Assembly: GCA_038496445.1 (NCBI GenBank)
Contig: JALMLS010000179.1
Coordinates: 62,001 to 126,000 of the forward strand
Origin: Trichosphaerium sp. ATCC 40318
Lineage: Eukaryota > Discosea > Flabellinia > Trichosidae
Direction: 5' to 3'
DNA: 64,000 bases
The notes beneath the pieces were generated by a model that was not told where the DNA came from, ran no database searches, and saw only the letters and a program-made list of their open reading frames with translations. Of this stretch, positions 35,009 to 46,338 are shown one piece after another. The stretch's first letter is position 1, and every line of letters starts with the position of its first letter. The translations under genes and the position numbers were made by a program.

Positions 35009-37040
35009 ATGCAAGCATTTAACATCCCAGGTACTTTGTAATCTGTCGTCCTAAAGCTTAAATACGAACTAGTGATCGCACAGGGGCTCAATAGAGATGA
35101 AGCTCTCCAAAGCGCTTTTGAAGCACTCGAGCAAGTATCGCTAGTAGTAGACACCGTATTTTCAGCAATTTCAAGCAGAGTACGACAGTTTCGCGTTATG
35201 ACGCTAACAAACAATAGATTGCGGTCGAAAAATCACGTCTAGTAGGAATATCTGAGCGTATTGACGCATCAAGAGTACGACCAAACGATTTAAATGTCAC
35301 TCACTGTTTTTTTTTCAGTTAAAAGTAAAAGAAGTGTCTTCCAATCCAAAGGCGACCACTGTTTACTCTCCTATGAAGTTACCTGCTAGTTTAAAGCTTC
35401 CTAATAGCACTCCTTTATATTGGCCAGTGAAATCAGGTACTCAAAGACCGCCAAACAAACTGAAGCTGACGTCTTTTTTACCAGCAACCTCCAACAAGGT
35501 TTTCCGTAACCCGTTGAATACCCCAAAGCCAAGTAGTTACACGTACAGCAAAACTCAAGTACGCTATTTATTTGATACATTTCAAAAATAAATACACGTG
35601 ATTAATCATGTGATAGAAACGAAGAGCAGAGCAATCTAATGCGATGTTGGAGAAGTTTGATATCCATTTTCCTGTATTCAACTGTGAACCTAATTTGCTC
35701 GTTGAGAAGAGTAAGTTGCCTCCTGCTTGAGAATCCCATACAACTAAACATTGCATCAAGGTGGCTTAGGTGAAGTATCATCTGTGTCGAACGTGTCTAA
35801 CTTGATTCTATTCAACTCCAAGCAACGTCCTTTCAAGGCAAGGAACAGGAACAAACTTATTCTAGTATACTAACTCTACCATACAGGCTTACAAGGTTGA
35901 AGACAACCTTGATCGTAGTCGCTTCTCATCAGAAGCGCCAGTTAAAATAGCCAAAGAAGAAATTGAACCAGCACCAAGCACTCTAAGAGGTGGCGAAACT
36001 TATACTCGAAAGGCAAACCAGTCGGTTAAATATCGTGGCCGCACTTCACGTGCACCAAGTGCGTACCCTTGTTTCTTTTCACGTGTACCACGCGTATTCT
36101 AATTCATTGATAGCGTTGAACGTTCATGAAAGCCTATCCTCGTTTATGGAAGATGTACCAGTCGCCCAGGACATCAACTATGATAGCTCAATTTCTCAGG
36201 AATCTTTTGCGCCTACAGACGCTTATTCAACACTTACGAAAGTTGATGACTTGCCTTGTGTTGAAGATGATACTACGAAAACAACTACGAAGACAGAACT
36301 TCCAAAAGCTGACAAAGTGCCCGAGAAACAAGAGCAACCGCAAAACGAAGAGAACCAAGAAAAAGATGAAGATGTCATAACGAAGGAAGAGTCAAAGTCT
36401 AGTAGCTTTCGAGATGCCTTGACTAAGGGTAAAAAAGCACTGTCTACAGCTTTAGAAGAAGAGCATGTACACTTTGTAATGATGAGAGGATGTCGAGAAA
36501 TTCCTCTACCTTCCATTGAAGAGGAAGAAACGGATTATGAATCAAACCAAGTTGATGATCCTGTTGTGATTGATAGACAGGATCATCGGTTAATGAGTCA
36601 AGGAAGTTTTATAGATGCTTTAAACAATGGAAAGAAAGCTTTGTCTTCTGCTCCAAAGGAGAGAAAACAAACACCGATGAAGCCCAAGCCAATGTACGTA
36701 CTTTTTTTTTTGGCGCGTCATTTGTTAAATTTCTTTACTAGGTCGCTTCTGGATGAACTAGAGAACTTTAACAAGAATAAATTACGTCCTACTCCAGCGA
36801 ATGAAGAAAGTACAGGTGTTCAGAACACTAATACTTTATCAATATTGCAAGGAGGCATCATTCAAATAAGATCAGACTTGGGTTATGATGCACGTGATTT
36901 TTTTTTTTGTTTTTATTTTTTGATGTGTTGTAATAACACGTGACGCTTACTTCTGTTTATAGGATTCACAGGACGCTGAAAGTGTATGGAGTGATAATGA
37001 TGATTATGACATACCTGATTATCAGATGGAAACGATGTAA
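35009..37040 (+). CDS. WASH1: WASH complex subunit 1 (Arp2/3 activator)
   Basis: The ATG at 35009 (MQAFNIP) joins VIAQGLNRDEALQSAFEAL, then QVSLVVDTVFSAISSR and IAVEKSRLVGISERIDASR. This is the WAHD1 region of WASH. It is followed by SSNPKATTVYSPMKLPA, which matches the conserved KATTVFSP..YP motif. Next come the LGEVSSVSNVSNLILFN segment, a charged linker, WH2-like motifs SFRDALTKGKKALST, SFIDALNNGKKALSS and SLLDELENFNKNKLRPT, and an acidic tail with SVWSDNDDYDIPDY that ends at 37040. WASH binds actin and Arp2/3 to build branched actin on endosomes. Having two extra WH2-like helices before the standard V-C-A region is unusual. Introns start GTACG/GTACT. Confidence 0.85.
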
Positions 37041-37221
37041 CTCCGTCTTATATTGCTATTATCGGGTGGAATAAGTATCAATCTCTTTTCACACTCCTGA
37101 TGATTTAACTCCACAATGTAACTATCCATTTATTCTATAAATAAAGAACGTTATTCGTGCTTACACACGTTTGTTGTTCAGAGTACAAACTTGTTTTATA
37201 CAAACCACATGTAACAGCAAA

Positions 37222-37330
37222 AAAGATCTAGGTCCCTTGCGAGACAATTACGGCGTCTTAGACCACTCGACCACAGGCAAGGCCCGCCAGGATTCGAACC
37301 TGGGATTCCGGCTTCAAATGCTTATAATTA
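37222..37330 (-). tRNA. tRNA-like element with B box before A box (candidate permuted tRNA)
   Basis: On the minus strand a perfect T-arm (stem CCAGG, loop TTCGAAT, stem CCTGG; 37287-37303) comes first. About 20 bases later follows a D-arm/A box TGGTCGAGTGGTCTAAGAC, then a stem-loop GTCTCGCAAGGGAC like a type II variable arm, and a T6 run (37220-37225) fitting a Pol III terminator. The flanks AGATCTAG and CTAGATCT can pair. This order is the reverse of a normal tRNA. I could not build a full acceptor stem or name the anticodon, so it may be a permuted tRNA gene or a scrambled relic. Confidence 0.4.
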
Positions 37331-37689
37331 ACTACTAGATCTGTAAACAATAAGTGAGATGGCTAATTTAAACACGACATTTTGCCAGAAAAATAATTGT
37401 GGTTTTTGCTTTTTTTTTATGGCTAGTTTTACAGGTTTGTTTCAGTGCCGCGAACAACTTGTTTATTGGCTAAAGTTTGGTTTGCTGTAAATATCTTTAT
37501 GGTCAAAAAGTAAATTTCATTGAAACATTGAACAAGTGTTTTTTACTGCGTATGAGCGCGTATGAGTTCATCTCAAATTAAGTGGTTCTACTACATTTTG
37601 CGGTTATCAAGATATTAATTTACACCTGCAATAAGTCTATTAACATTTGCTAAAGTGATAAAAATAATAAAAAAAGTTTCAAATGTGTA

Positions 37690-37960
37690 AACTACAATTG
37701 ATTGTAAATCAGGCCATATAAACAATGACTATGCTCTCCTTCTACCTCACCCTTTTGTAATTACATTCCGTATGTACTTGGCCATATAAATACGCTTTAT
37801 ACTCTCCATCTAGTTCGCCATTGATGTAGTTGCAGTGCTTAAATAGTTCACCAAAAATGAAAACTGCTTGCTTTCTCCAATTGTCTATTGTTGATATAGT
37901 TGCCTATCTCCACTCTCATTATTTCATCCCCTTTATAGCTTTAGGTACTCTTTGGTGAGT
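37690..37960 (-). pseudogene. Relic of a MORN-type (YwqK-like) repeat gene
   Basis: The minus-strand frame reads HCNYINGELDGEYKAYLYGQ then VHTECNY, and in a shifted frame KGEVEGEHSHCLYG. This is the 'Y.nG.l.GEyk.yy.nGql..e.nY' repeat of MORN-variant proteins. Frames are broken by stops and a shift near 37752, and no exon structure repairs them. Such repeats are abundant in some protists and giant viruses. Confidence 0.5.
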
Positions 37961-38062
37961 TTTAACAGTCAGGGTAAGCCTTGAGATTAAAAATTGGTTG
38001 CACCGAAACTTGCTTGACTTCACAGCACTTTTTCGCATAGGACCATAATTCAAAAAAAAACA

Positions 38063-39614
38063 ATGGCGGAAACATTAGATAATGACAAAGTCCAACGCTT
38101 GTTCTTACATTCAATACTCTTAAGCGATACGAAGAGCAGCACAACGACCAACGCTGATATCAGTTTGCTTGCCATTGACTTTTTAAGCGATATAATAGCT
38201 ACAAAGAGGGATTTGTACTTAATGGAGATAAAACCGGACAGAACAAACGCTGATGACGATATTTTAACTACCAAACTGTTTTTTGAATCATGGTTCTCTT
38301 CAAATGCACCCAGAACGTTTCTCTCTCTTGGTATTTATAGATACTTCGTTAAAGAAGCTATTCAAGTCAGCGTCAACATGTTTAAAAAGGTGTATTGCGC
38401 TCTGGAAAAAAATAAAGAAATTGAGAACTTTTTGGCCTCATGCACATTTTCCAAGGTACCCAAAGCGCCTATATCAACAAAAGTAGATGTAGCAATGTTA
38501 TTGCCACTTGAAAACGAGAATTGGATAACTGTAGGACGGTGTGGTCATTGGAAAGACGCTCGAATCGAAAAAGTATTTAACCAACGTTATGGAAAATCTT
38601 GGAGAAGTGGATACGAATGGGGTCCTTTCTTGATCACGTATCGAGATGGCATACAACTATATGAAGAATCTTACTTCCAAGCCATGACACCAAACGTTCG
38701 TTTTTATCACGTGTTATCCCACTAACAGTCTATTTTTAGAGCGAACTTTTGAAATGGATTGTAAACACGGCGAGTGAATGCTATGATACTGATCCAACAA
38801 ACGTCAAGTCTTTCTGTAATTATACTATTCAAGAAGTACCAGGTGCAGCACAACATTGGCAAGATGTCTCAATCCGTCGTTGTTTAATACGAAGAGGCAC
38901 ATGGTTCAAGGGAGATCATCTTGTTGAGGTAAGAGGAAGGGAATCCGAAGGATATAGGTAAGAAAATTATTTTGAGTTTGCTGCTCACCGGTACCTCCTA
39001 GATTGAACCCTGCTCAAATACCGTTTCACAAACCTGAATTAATAGCCAGACCCAGACAGTTTGGTTGGTGGGCCCAAGATACAGCTGAAGACTTTTCAAT
39101 GTCAAACTTTGTTGTTCAAGTTAAATATGACACTGCTGAGATGTTTTTAACCGAGTCATTTGCTAAACTTGAAGAGAAGGATGACTCAGTACTTGAAGTT
39201 GTATTAGAGCTTTTCTTATACGCTAAGGATCCTTTCATACTTCCTTGGATGAAACGCATGAACAACTTGAATCAAACAACGTTGAAATCACCTCGAATTT
39301 CATTACTTCTTGGTAGAGCTTTGAAGCTTGTTCGCGCCACAGATATAAGCGTTCTTAGCGAGTCAACAGATTTTAAAGAACACTTTCATCTTGGATATCA
39401 TGCAGACGTTGAGAAGAAAATAGACTTGATTGATAGAATGTTGTATTATGATGCTCAAGTCAGAAAAGAAGCATTAAAGTCACTTTCGCAAAATATGGCT
39501 TGTACCTGGACAAGAGAAGAACAAATACTAATATTGGAGTGCTTTGCATTAGATCCAGCACGCAAAACTCGTAATCTAGCTAAGGCACATCTAAAACGAA
39601 TAAAGGCACAATAA
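38063..39614 (+). CDS. Unrecognised protein of about 500 residues, three exons
   Basis: The ATG at 38063 begins MAETLDNDKVQRLFLHSILL. Exon 1 ends at FQAMTPNVR (about 38700), exon 2 covers SELLKWIVNTASECYDTD (about 38740-38958) and exon 3 runs to 39614. The introns (donors GTTTTT or GTTATC near 38700, and GTAAGA at 38959) are 40-50 nt. The protein is soluble and globular, with Trp-rich parts (YGKSWRSGYEWGPFLITYRD, QFGWWAQDTAEDF) and a helical, HEAT-like end (DAQVRKEALKSLSQNMA). No catalytic motif or known family is recognised. Confidence 0.65.
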
Positions 39615-40575
39615 GAAAAATTTAAGAACCAATTCGAAAGTGGTATTTGATTTCTTGCTTTTTTGATCTTTATCTCGGCTTTGAAATAACGCAATTTTGC
39701 TCTAAGCTACTTTTTTGATCCTGGACGATTTGTAACAAGCACGTTTTCTGCTATTACCATCACAATCTAAGTCATACACGTTACAAGATAGCTTGCAGCC
39801 TCTCAGCGTGTTACCCGTGTCCATAGCCCGTGTCTAGAGATTAGATTTAGCGCTACCAAACAAGACCGTTATTTATGTCAAACGCATTCGTATCTCAAAT
39901 AGTTTACCACTAATTATTTAAGCTGGCATAATAAGTGCCAGTCCTAACTTCACCAATTTGTACACATGGAGAAAAGTACCGTGATAATTCGATTGTCCGT
40001 TTTTATGCGTATGTTTGGCTTATATTTGTTGTACTATGCATCCAAGTTCGCTGTGTTCTTAATTGTTGACTTTTCTAGTGCTGCTACCAACTAATCTGAC
40101 TTTTGATCTTTTTTTTGAAATGGGGCTGAGTCGCGGGATAAACCGTGAAGGTCGGGTCTTTGTCCCGAGCAAAGCAATGTCCCCACCAAAACGAAAAGGG
40201 CTCTACATTTACCGGCATTCGCTATCATTTCCTTGCATTTTGAAGACATCCATGTGCGTGGATTTTCGTACATATTTTATCGAAAATGTGTTGTCTGCTA
40301 GCGAACGGGTTGACCATCACGAAAAACCACGAAGCTTGTACGTAGTTAAGAAGTGTTCCTACTGATGAGGGAATATCCTACCTTTACTAACGGTTTCTTT
40401 ATTTAGTATCATAAAAACTCACAGAACAAACAAGATATATAGCTGAAAGAACGTTTCTGGGAACGTTTCACTGCATGTGAGTCACGAAAAAATTTGGAAC
40501 TTCTGTTTATTTGCTTTGTCACGTTATATTTAAAACAACTGCCTTATTTCAAAAAAAACGGACAAACCAAAGACA
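39615..40575. other. Intergenic stretch with an uncertain ORF
   Basis: A plus-strand frame at 40063-40365 and an overlapping minus-strand frame at 40091-40273 are open, but neither shows a domain. A short proximal region before 40576 is conserved before the second copy at 46339 (the segment with ACAAACCAAGACAATGG), so it probably belongs to the duplicated unit. Confidence 0.35.
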
Positions 40576-41464
40576 ATGGCAAGAACTCCAAACTGTAAAC
40601 TCGTTAGAATACTAACCCTATCTATTTAGAACGCTCAAATAAACGACGACATTATTGTACTGACAGACCCAACTTCTGGCTTAGATTTTGGTATCCCTGA
40701 AAGCCTCTATAAGCTTGTAGTCGCCATAGGTATTGCTTAAACTTCCCCAAACGTAAACTAACCAATCCCCAGAAACCCAAAAGAAGATAAACATATCAGA
40801 ATCAAAGATAACAAAGAACGTTGATCTGTGGAGAGCACGTGCGACTGTGAGCGAATCCAAAAGACATCAACTTGAAGAAACTATCGTATCATATCAAAAA
40901 ACGATATCTGAACAACAGGTAAATAATCACATTTCGTTACACTAAATTCTATTCGACTTACAAAGATCCTCACCTTAGTATTATTTTTAGAAAACGATAC
41001 GCATGTTAAAAAACTCTCTGGTATTATTGAAAGATCGTATGAGACATCCTACACCCACTCACCGCCAAATCAAAGCGCCAAAGTTCTGTACAAATTTGAA
41101 CTTGAAACGAAAAAAACCAACTCCACCAGAATCTGACATCCAAAAGAATAGTGACATCAAAGCACATATACACAGACGCAAACGTGCACGTCTATCACGG
41201 TCAGGTGTTGTAAAACCACAACCACTTTTTATCCCTGGAAAGGTTGAAGCAGAAGCGAAGAGTGGTTCAAACTCTTTTTTTTCAATACTCGACAGTCAAC
41301 TACATACAACTACAACAATAGAATCATATCCTATACACATCACTGCATCAAGGACAACTATATCACATCCTAGACATACCACTGTATCTCTAAATACAAC
41401 ACCAATCAGCATAGATCAACTGACACAACGAAATGACTTTGACGTCCTCAGAATATCGTCATAA
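40576..41464 (+). CDS. Coiled-coil nuclear-type protein, copy 1 of a duplicated gene
   Basis: Four exons from the ATG at 40576: MARTPNCKL; NAQINDDIIVLTDPTSGLDF to LVVAI; ETQKKINISESKITKNVDLW to YQKTISEQQ; and KTIRMLKNSLVLLKDRMR to 41464. The middle part is a coiled coil (LWRARATVSESKRHQLEETI). The last exon has basic, nuclear-localisation-like runs (HRRKRARLSRSG) and a Ser/Thr-rich tail ending QRNDFDVLRISS. I recognise no family. The gene is about 90% identical by eye to the copy at 46339-47252, with expansion in the tail (extra Thr/Ile repeats near 41340-41400). The intron at 40603-40629 is only 27 nt. Confidence 0.7.
40603..40629 (+). other. 27-nt intron with branch-point-like CTAAC
   Basis: Donor GTTAGA, internal ACTAAC and acceptor TTTAG. 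It contains an in-frame stop and lies at the same site as the 23-nt intron in the paralogue. Confidence 0.7.
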
Positions 41465-41952
41465 TGAAAAAGAAAGCTGCTGTAAAAATCCTTATTTATT
41501 GTTCATAAAAATAGCTTCCTTCTTCTTTTACTTAGTTTCCCTGTTACTTGGTCTTAATACTTACGAATTGTATTGCTGCGAATATAGCCATCGCTTTGAT
41601 TTTTGACTAAAAACTAAGATATACGCCATTTCCAACAAAATGATGGATATATCTTTAGAACTTCACATTTTAAGAAATATCTTCAGAATTTCTTGCTGAT
41701 ATATTAGGACCGTTCAGAAAGGCGAAACGGGTCGGATTTATGGAATAACATATTTCTAGGTCTATCATTCAGAGTAGCTTATCAAGTGCCACAGCTATGG
41801 TTATTTAAGTCATTATTATGGTTTAAAACTGCAGTAAGAAAATTATAAGAATTTTGATTATAAGTCAGCTAATTGAACGTTTTCTTTCCAAAAGTTTTCA
41901 TTTATTTACATTTTGAATAATAAATCATTCATTAATAATCCACTATACAGCG
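41465..41952. other. Intergenic stretch
   Basis: AT-rich. The first part (to about 41540) is similar to the 3' flank of the second copy (47253-47330). Nothing else is recognised. Confidence 0.4.
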
Positions 41953-43415
41953 TTACTTTACCTCCTAAACAAATCAATAACCAACAAACAACAAACTCAA
42001 TAATTTGTTATCACATACCAGTATCGGTTGTGCGTTAAAGTTGAGTGGTACCGCATCGCTAGATGCATCTTTCTCTTCAATACGTTGTCGCTTCAGTTGA
42101 TTAACACGATCCCAATCAATATCAGCGATAACTACGACATCAAAGAATATACTAGGTGGGCTCGGCGTTACTGCCACGCTCTTCTTTCTTATCTTCTTGT
42201 TCCTCTTTCGCTTCTTCGAAACTCCACGGTTATAATCTAGGCGTGATAGATTAGAAGAATTGTAAGAAGTCTACTATAGTCGAATAGCAGAAAAGAAATC
42301 AAAAAGAAAACTAGTGTTTTCTTACTCTTGATTGGCATCTTTGTTTGCTTGTATGACCTGGGTAGCCTTCCTCGGGCATGATCCCCTCTCCAGACATCAT
42401 AACGCTCTGATCCCTTCCAGTAGAAGTAAAATTCAATACACTGCCTCCTCGTCTTTGATTCTACCTATAAAAGCGATTAAAAATATGTACTACGCATATA
42501 ACGGATCAACAAGGCCATAAGCAATCCGCGTAAACGCGGATTACGTAAACTTAGAAGTTAGAAAACTATTGACTTTCGAAAAACCTAGCAAAGTGTTTTT
42601 TCTTCGCACCATTTTTTGTATCCTGCTGAATTTCTTGTAGTACTTAAACATGCCCAATTCGAATATAGCAATCTCCTTTACTGTCCATATAGATACCTGT
42701 GGTCTATGTGGGTGCCAGGTGAGTCCTTTCGCCTTCATTTCTGTCGCAGCAGAGTCTCCGTCGTAGTTGTGTCGTGCGAACAGCTCTAAGGCTTGCTCTT
42801 TTGTGAGTACCTTGTCCTTATCTATGTTTTCAAGTTCAGGTCGTATATCATCATAGTAATCAATATTAAAGAGAGTAGAAGCCTGAAGAAGCTAGTTAAC
42901 ACAAAAAAAGTTCATTTGAAAACGATTAAAAAAATTAAGAAAAAAACTCTTCGTCTCGTTCTTGGTCACGTGAAAAGAAAGTTTAAAGGGTATCAGTTTT
43001 GGTACTAAGATAATAACATGTCACCTACAACTTTAGGAAGTTGAGACGATGTTCATCTTTATACAATCGAAAAACGATAAAAAAAAGAAAATAAAGTCAT
43101 TGCATACATTTAATAGTTCGTGTCGTGTTTTCTTCAAAAAAGCCTTTGGTGCTTCCTTGTCTGTACTTGTAGGGTTCCATACAAGTGTACCCTTTAACCT
43201 ACTCTCTGCTTCTTTATCTTTTGTCATATCTACTTCATCTAGGTTCACTTGGTACTCTGAACCGACAGGTGTATGTTTATCTTTAAAAGGATCTGTGTCT
43301 TCTATAATTAAAAAAAGATGAGTTCGTGGTTCGTAATGTAATTGCATCCTTTGCGGCGTTGCTTATTCACGTGCGTACCTGAGTCACTACTCTGTGATGA
43401 ACGACGTCTGGACAT
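41953..43415 (-). CDS. ELM2-SANT domain protein (MIER-like)
   Basis: The ATG at 43415 gives MSRRRSSQSSDSG. After an intron (donor GTACGC) comes DKHTPVGSEYQVNLDEVD, the start of an ELM2 motif (VG..YQ...). Helices follow with LTKEQALELFARHNYDGDSA, then a SANT domain: WTVKEIAIFELGMFKYYKKF, SRIQKMVRRK, TRRQCIEFYFYWKGSERYDV. The C-terminal tail is basic (KKRKRNKKIRKK) and ends QPILEVK at 41953. ELM2-SANT proteins recruit histone deacetylases to chromatin. The KxSxRYDxW end of SANT is the MIER/CoREST-type hallmark. The protein is compact (about 330 residues) and probably nuclear. Confidence 0.82.
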
Positions 43416-43982
43416 TGTCGTTGCAAATGAACCACTAAACGATATTTTAGATTGGAAAGAAGTTGTTATTGAAAAGTGATTTGTTTTGGTGGTGTTGTAG
43501 TGGTAAAAAGTGATGATTTTTGTCTTTAGTAGAGATCCCGCACAGATCAACCAAAGTTACATAAAACACGCGGAAAGAGGGGTAATGATTCAAATTAATG
43601 ACGTGTGGCTTTTTTCTAAGGTTTGCTAGGCGTACAAGGTAAAGAGTAAGTATTCTTCGTAGTTGTACTATGAAAACACCGTATAAGGTGTAAAAATAGT
43701 AAAGGTGGTAAGTGGTTGTTGTCCCTTGCTACTTTATGCTTGCTACTTGGTTTGCGTGCTCAAAAACTGGCTTAACTGCGCTTTTTTAATAAGTCAAGTT
43801 TAGTTTCACCACGTGGTGGCTATCCTTTAACCCTACAATCGCAGGATTTTACGTCAAGGTTCTATGGAATTACTTCGAAACGGGAGAATCAAAAAGTGTA
43901 AAAATTGTACACAACTAGTTGTCTGAGAGGTTCATTTAATTCCAAAAAATAGAATTGACAATTTGGAACGTCGAAAAGTGAG

Positions 43983-45135
43983 TTCTTAGATTTTGTGAGA
44001 TAACAGACTAAGGTACAAAATATCTGGGCAGCCTTCATACCCTCGACATTAGTTGCGCTTTAGCAACAGGTGACACGTTGAAGCACTTACTGGTGTTCAC
44101 CTGAAAACCGTCACTGGCACATTTGGCAAAAAGCACCCAAGAGGCAGCCGGTCGCAATATCTTAAACGGCTAACCGGCTATAGCCGTATAGCTACCACCT
44201 CTAGCCGTTTACCAACCAGTGAAACGAAGCCAAACCCTACGGAAACCGTTTCTATAGTATAGTATGGGATAGTTGATTAATACTTAGGTTTTCACAGTTT
44301 TTAATCCCATATTTTTGTTCATCATTTTGACTATCGCCACTTGTTAGTGAGGTGCAATAATACATATTTAGAAGAGTACTTTGTGATGGCGTTTGAGATT
44401 AACAAGAACTTTCTTCACTCTGTTGTGTGTGTAGACAGCACGTGTTTATTTGTATAACGCGTAATTCCACAACAGTCAAACTGAAAAGACTTGCCTTCAT
44501 CAAAATCTGTAGCTCAAGCTGAAGGCGAAATAATGACAAGTAGGCTCGACATATTTGATGCTCAAGCACTAAGATTCAAGCAATAATTTGCAATAAAGAA
44601 CCTTGCTTTGCGGCCATTGTTAGCTACTAGAAGAGCAGTATTTCTCCAATGGTTGTTAACCTAAGAAGAGTACATTTAGGAGCTGAATACCAAATTATTG
44701 ACTAGGAATGTTCGGCACGTGCTACTAAGTAATGTTCACGGCATTGCCCTACCTTCTAGCGTAGGAGATGAAGGTATAAAAGCACTGGCAGCGTCCATAG
44801 CATTGACCTCAGTGATTGTAAAAATATAACAGATGACGGTGTCAAATCACTTGGTAACGTTCATACCCTTGATTTCAGCGTAACTTCAGTGACAGATGAA
44901 GGTATAAAAGCACTTGGAAGAGTTCATACCGTTGTTCTTAGATTTTGAAATGATACCAGACGTAGGTATAAATATCTGGGCGGTGTTCATACTTGACATT
45001 GGTTACACTTTGATTGTGTTGAAGCGCTTACTGGCGCTCACGCTATAAACGTATATGAGTCTTCTGTTACGAACGAGGGCGTTACAACTATCTTTATGTC
45101 AATATTAGTTATCTGGATGATATTATTAAACACCT
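43983..45135 (+). pseudogene. Decayed leucine-rich-repeat gene with internal duplication
   Basis: Plus-strand fragments include YLGSLHTLDISCALATGD (about 44020-44075), DGVKSLGNVHTLDFSVTSVT (about 44836-44893) and DEGIKALGRVHTVVL. The repeat is the 'L.gvHtldlS.c..iTdegv.aL' LRR type. Stops and shifts lie between units (44640-44820 and 44948). A segment of about 110 bases at 43985-44100 recurs, diverged, at 44937-45040. No complete gene can be assembled. Confidence 0.55.
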
Positions 45136-46338
45136 CACTTCTTACCTTGGTAGAGTGTTACCAGTTTTAACTTAACCTTTATTATCTTAACTCAACACAG
45201 CTTGTAAAACGACTTGACTTTACACCACATGTAGATATTCTTTGTCATAATGTGAAGATCGGCATTTCCTATACAATCGTGACTAATGTGGGCTCTCACG
45301 GTTTTGTAGAAACTTCTTTCTTTGTCGTTCTCGTTTGACACCCTTTTACCATCTTTGCATTCCGTTTAAACATGTAGTCGTTAGCCTGTAGAAGGTGATG
45401 GTCAGTACGTGTGAAACAGAGAAATCGTTGCTGGGATGGACATTTCGTAAGAAAAGCAATATCCCTCTACTATGATGTGTTCAGCATTGCAGTATTTATA
45501 CAATAGTAGCTCAATTTAGTTCAGCTGTACCCGTCATTACAAAGTAAAGTTCTTTTATGATGGTCAATAACAAAATACCTGTAGAGTTATTACACTCAGC
45601 TCTACGGCATCAATGGTATAGGTGGTGGGTGATCATGCAGTCAATGTCTTCGTTCACGTCCATAATAGAGGATTGAGATTACTTTCTTTTTTGTGTTACA
45701 CAATAAGTGCTTGTGGTTTGTTCAGTGTATCAACCATGCAAGTCACAAGGATAGACGAAACATTTGGGGTTTGTGAAACTTGCAACTTGCAAAACACAAT
45801 TTGCTGAAGAAAAAACAAAACAAAATACTAATCACGTGAAACCTTTCAAAAAGCAATTATTCGCTTTTATTATTTTCAAAAACTATGGTACTCACTTGCT
45901 GCTTGCTTACTAGATTCACATTTTTAACGAACTGCCATTCAAGAAAACTTCGCACCTCGGAGAAAATTACAGTTCTCATGAGACACTGGTACTAAATTTT
46001 GAAAGAACTTGTTCGCCTGCTATGTCGTTAGTTAGAGATTAAAATAGGTGATATCTGTTCAGAAAAAATTTAGTGAAATCATGACCAAGTACAAACAGTC
46101 GGTTGAAACGTCTTAAACGATTGTACTTTGCTTTAAAGGCACTGTAGACAACCCATACAACTGAAAGAATGGCTACATAAATTGCTCGTTACAATAACAA
46201 AACAAACAAATAAGAAAGAACCGGTCTGGGGTTGTACAGCTTCAGGATATGTGAGTCACTAACCATCCACTGTGGAAGTTCCTTTTGATATAGTTCGTCG
46301 CGTGTCCCGTGATTCAAAATAACATACAAACCAAGACA
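45136..46338. other. Gene-poor stretch
   Basis: No supported gene. A 61-codon frame at 45622 lacks domain or splice context. The last hundred bases resemble the flank upstream of 40576, marking the left edge of the duplicated unit. Confidence 0.4.

Noticed and set aside
34939-35214. Minus-strand 91-residue ORF
   Set aside because: It overlaps the first exons of WASH1 on the plus strand, where conserved WAHD1 motifs and splice sites explain the sequence.
40063-40365. 100-codon plus-strand frame
   Set aside because: No start context, no homology I recognise, and an equally open minus frame overlaps it.
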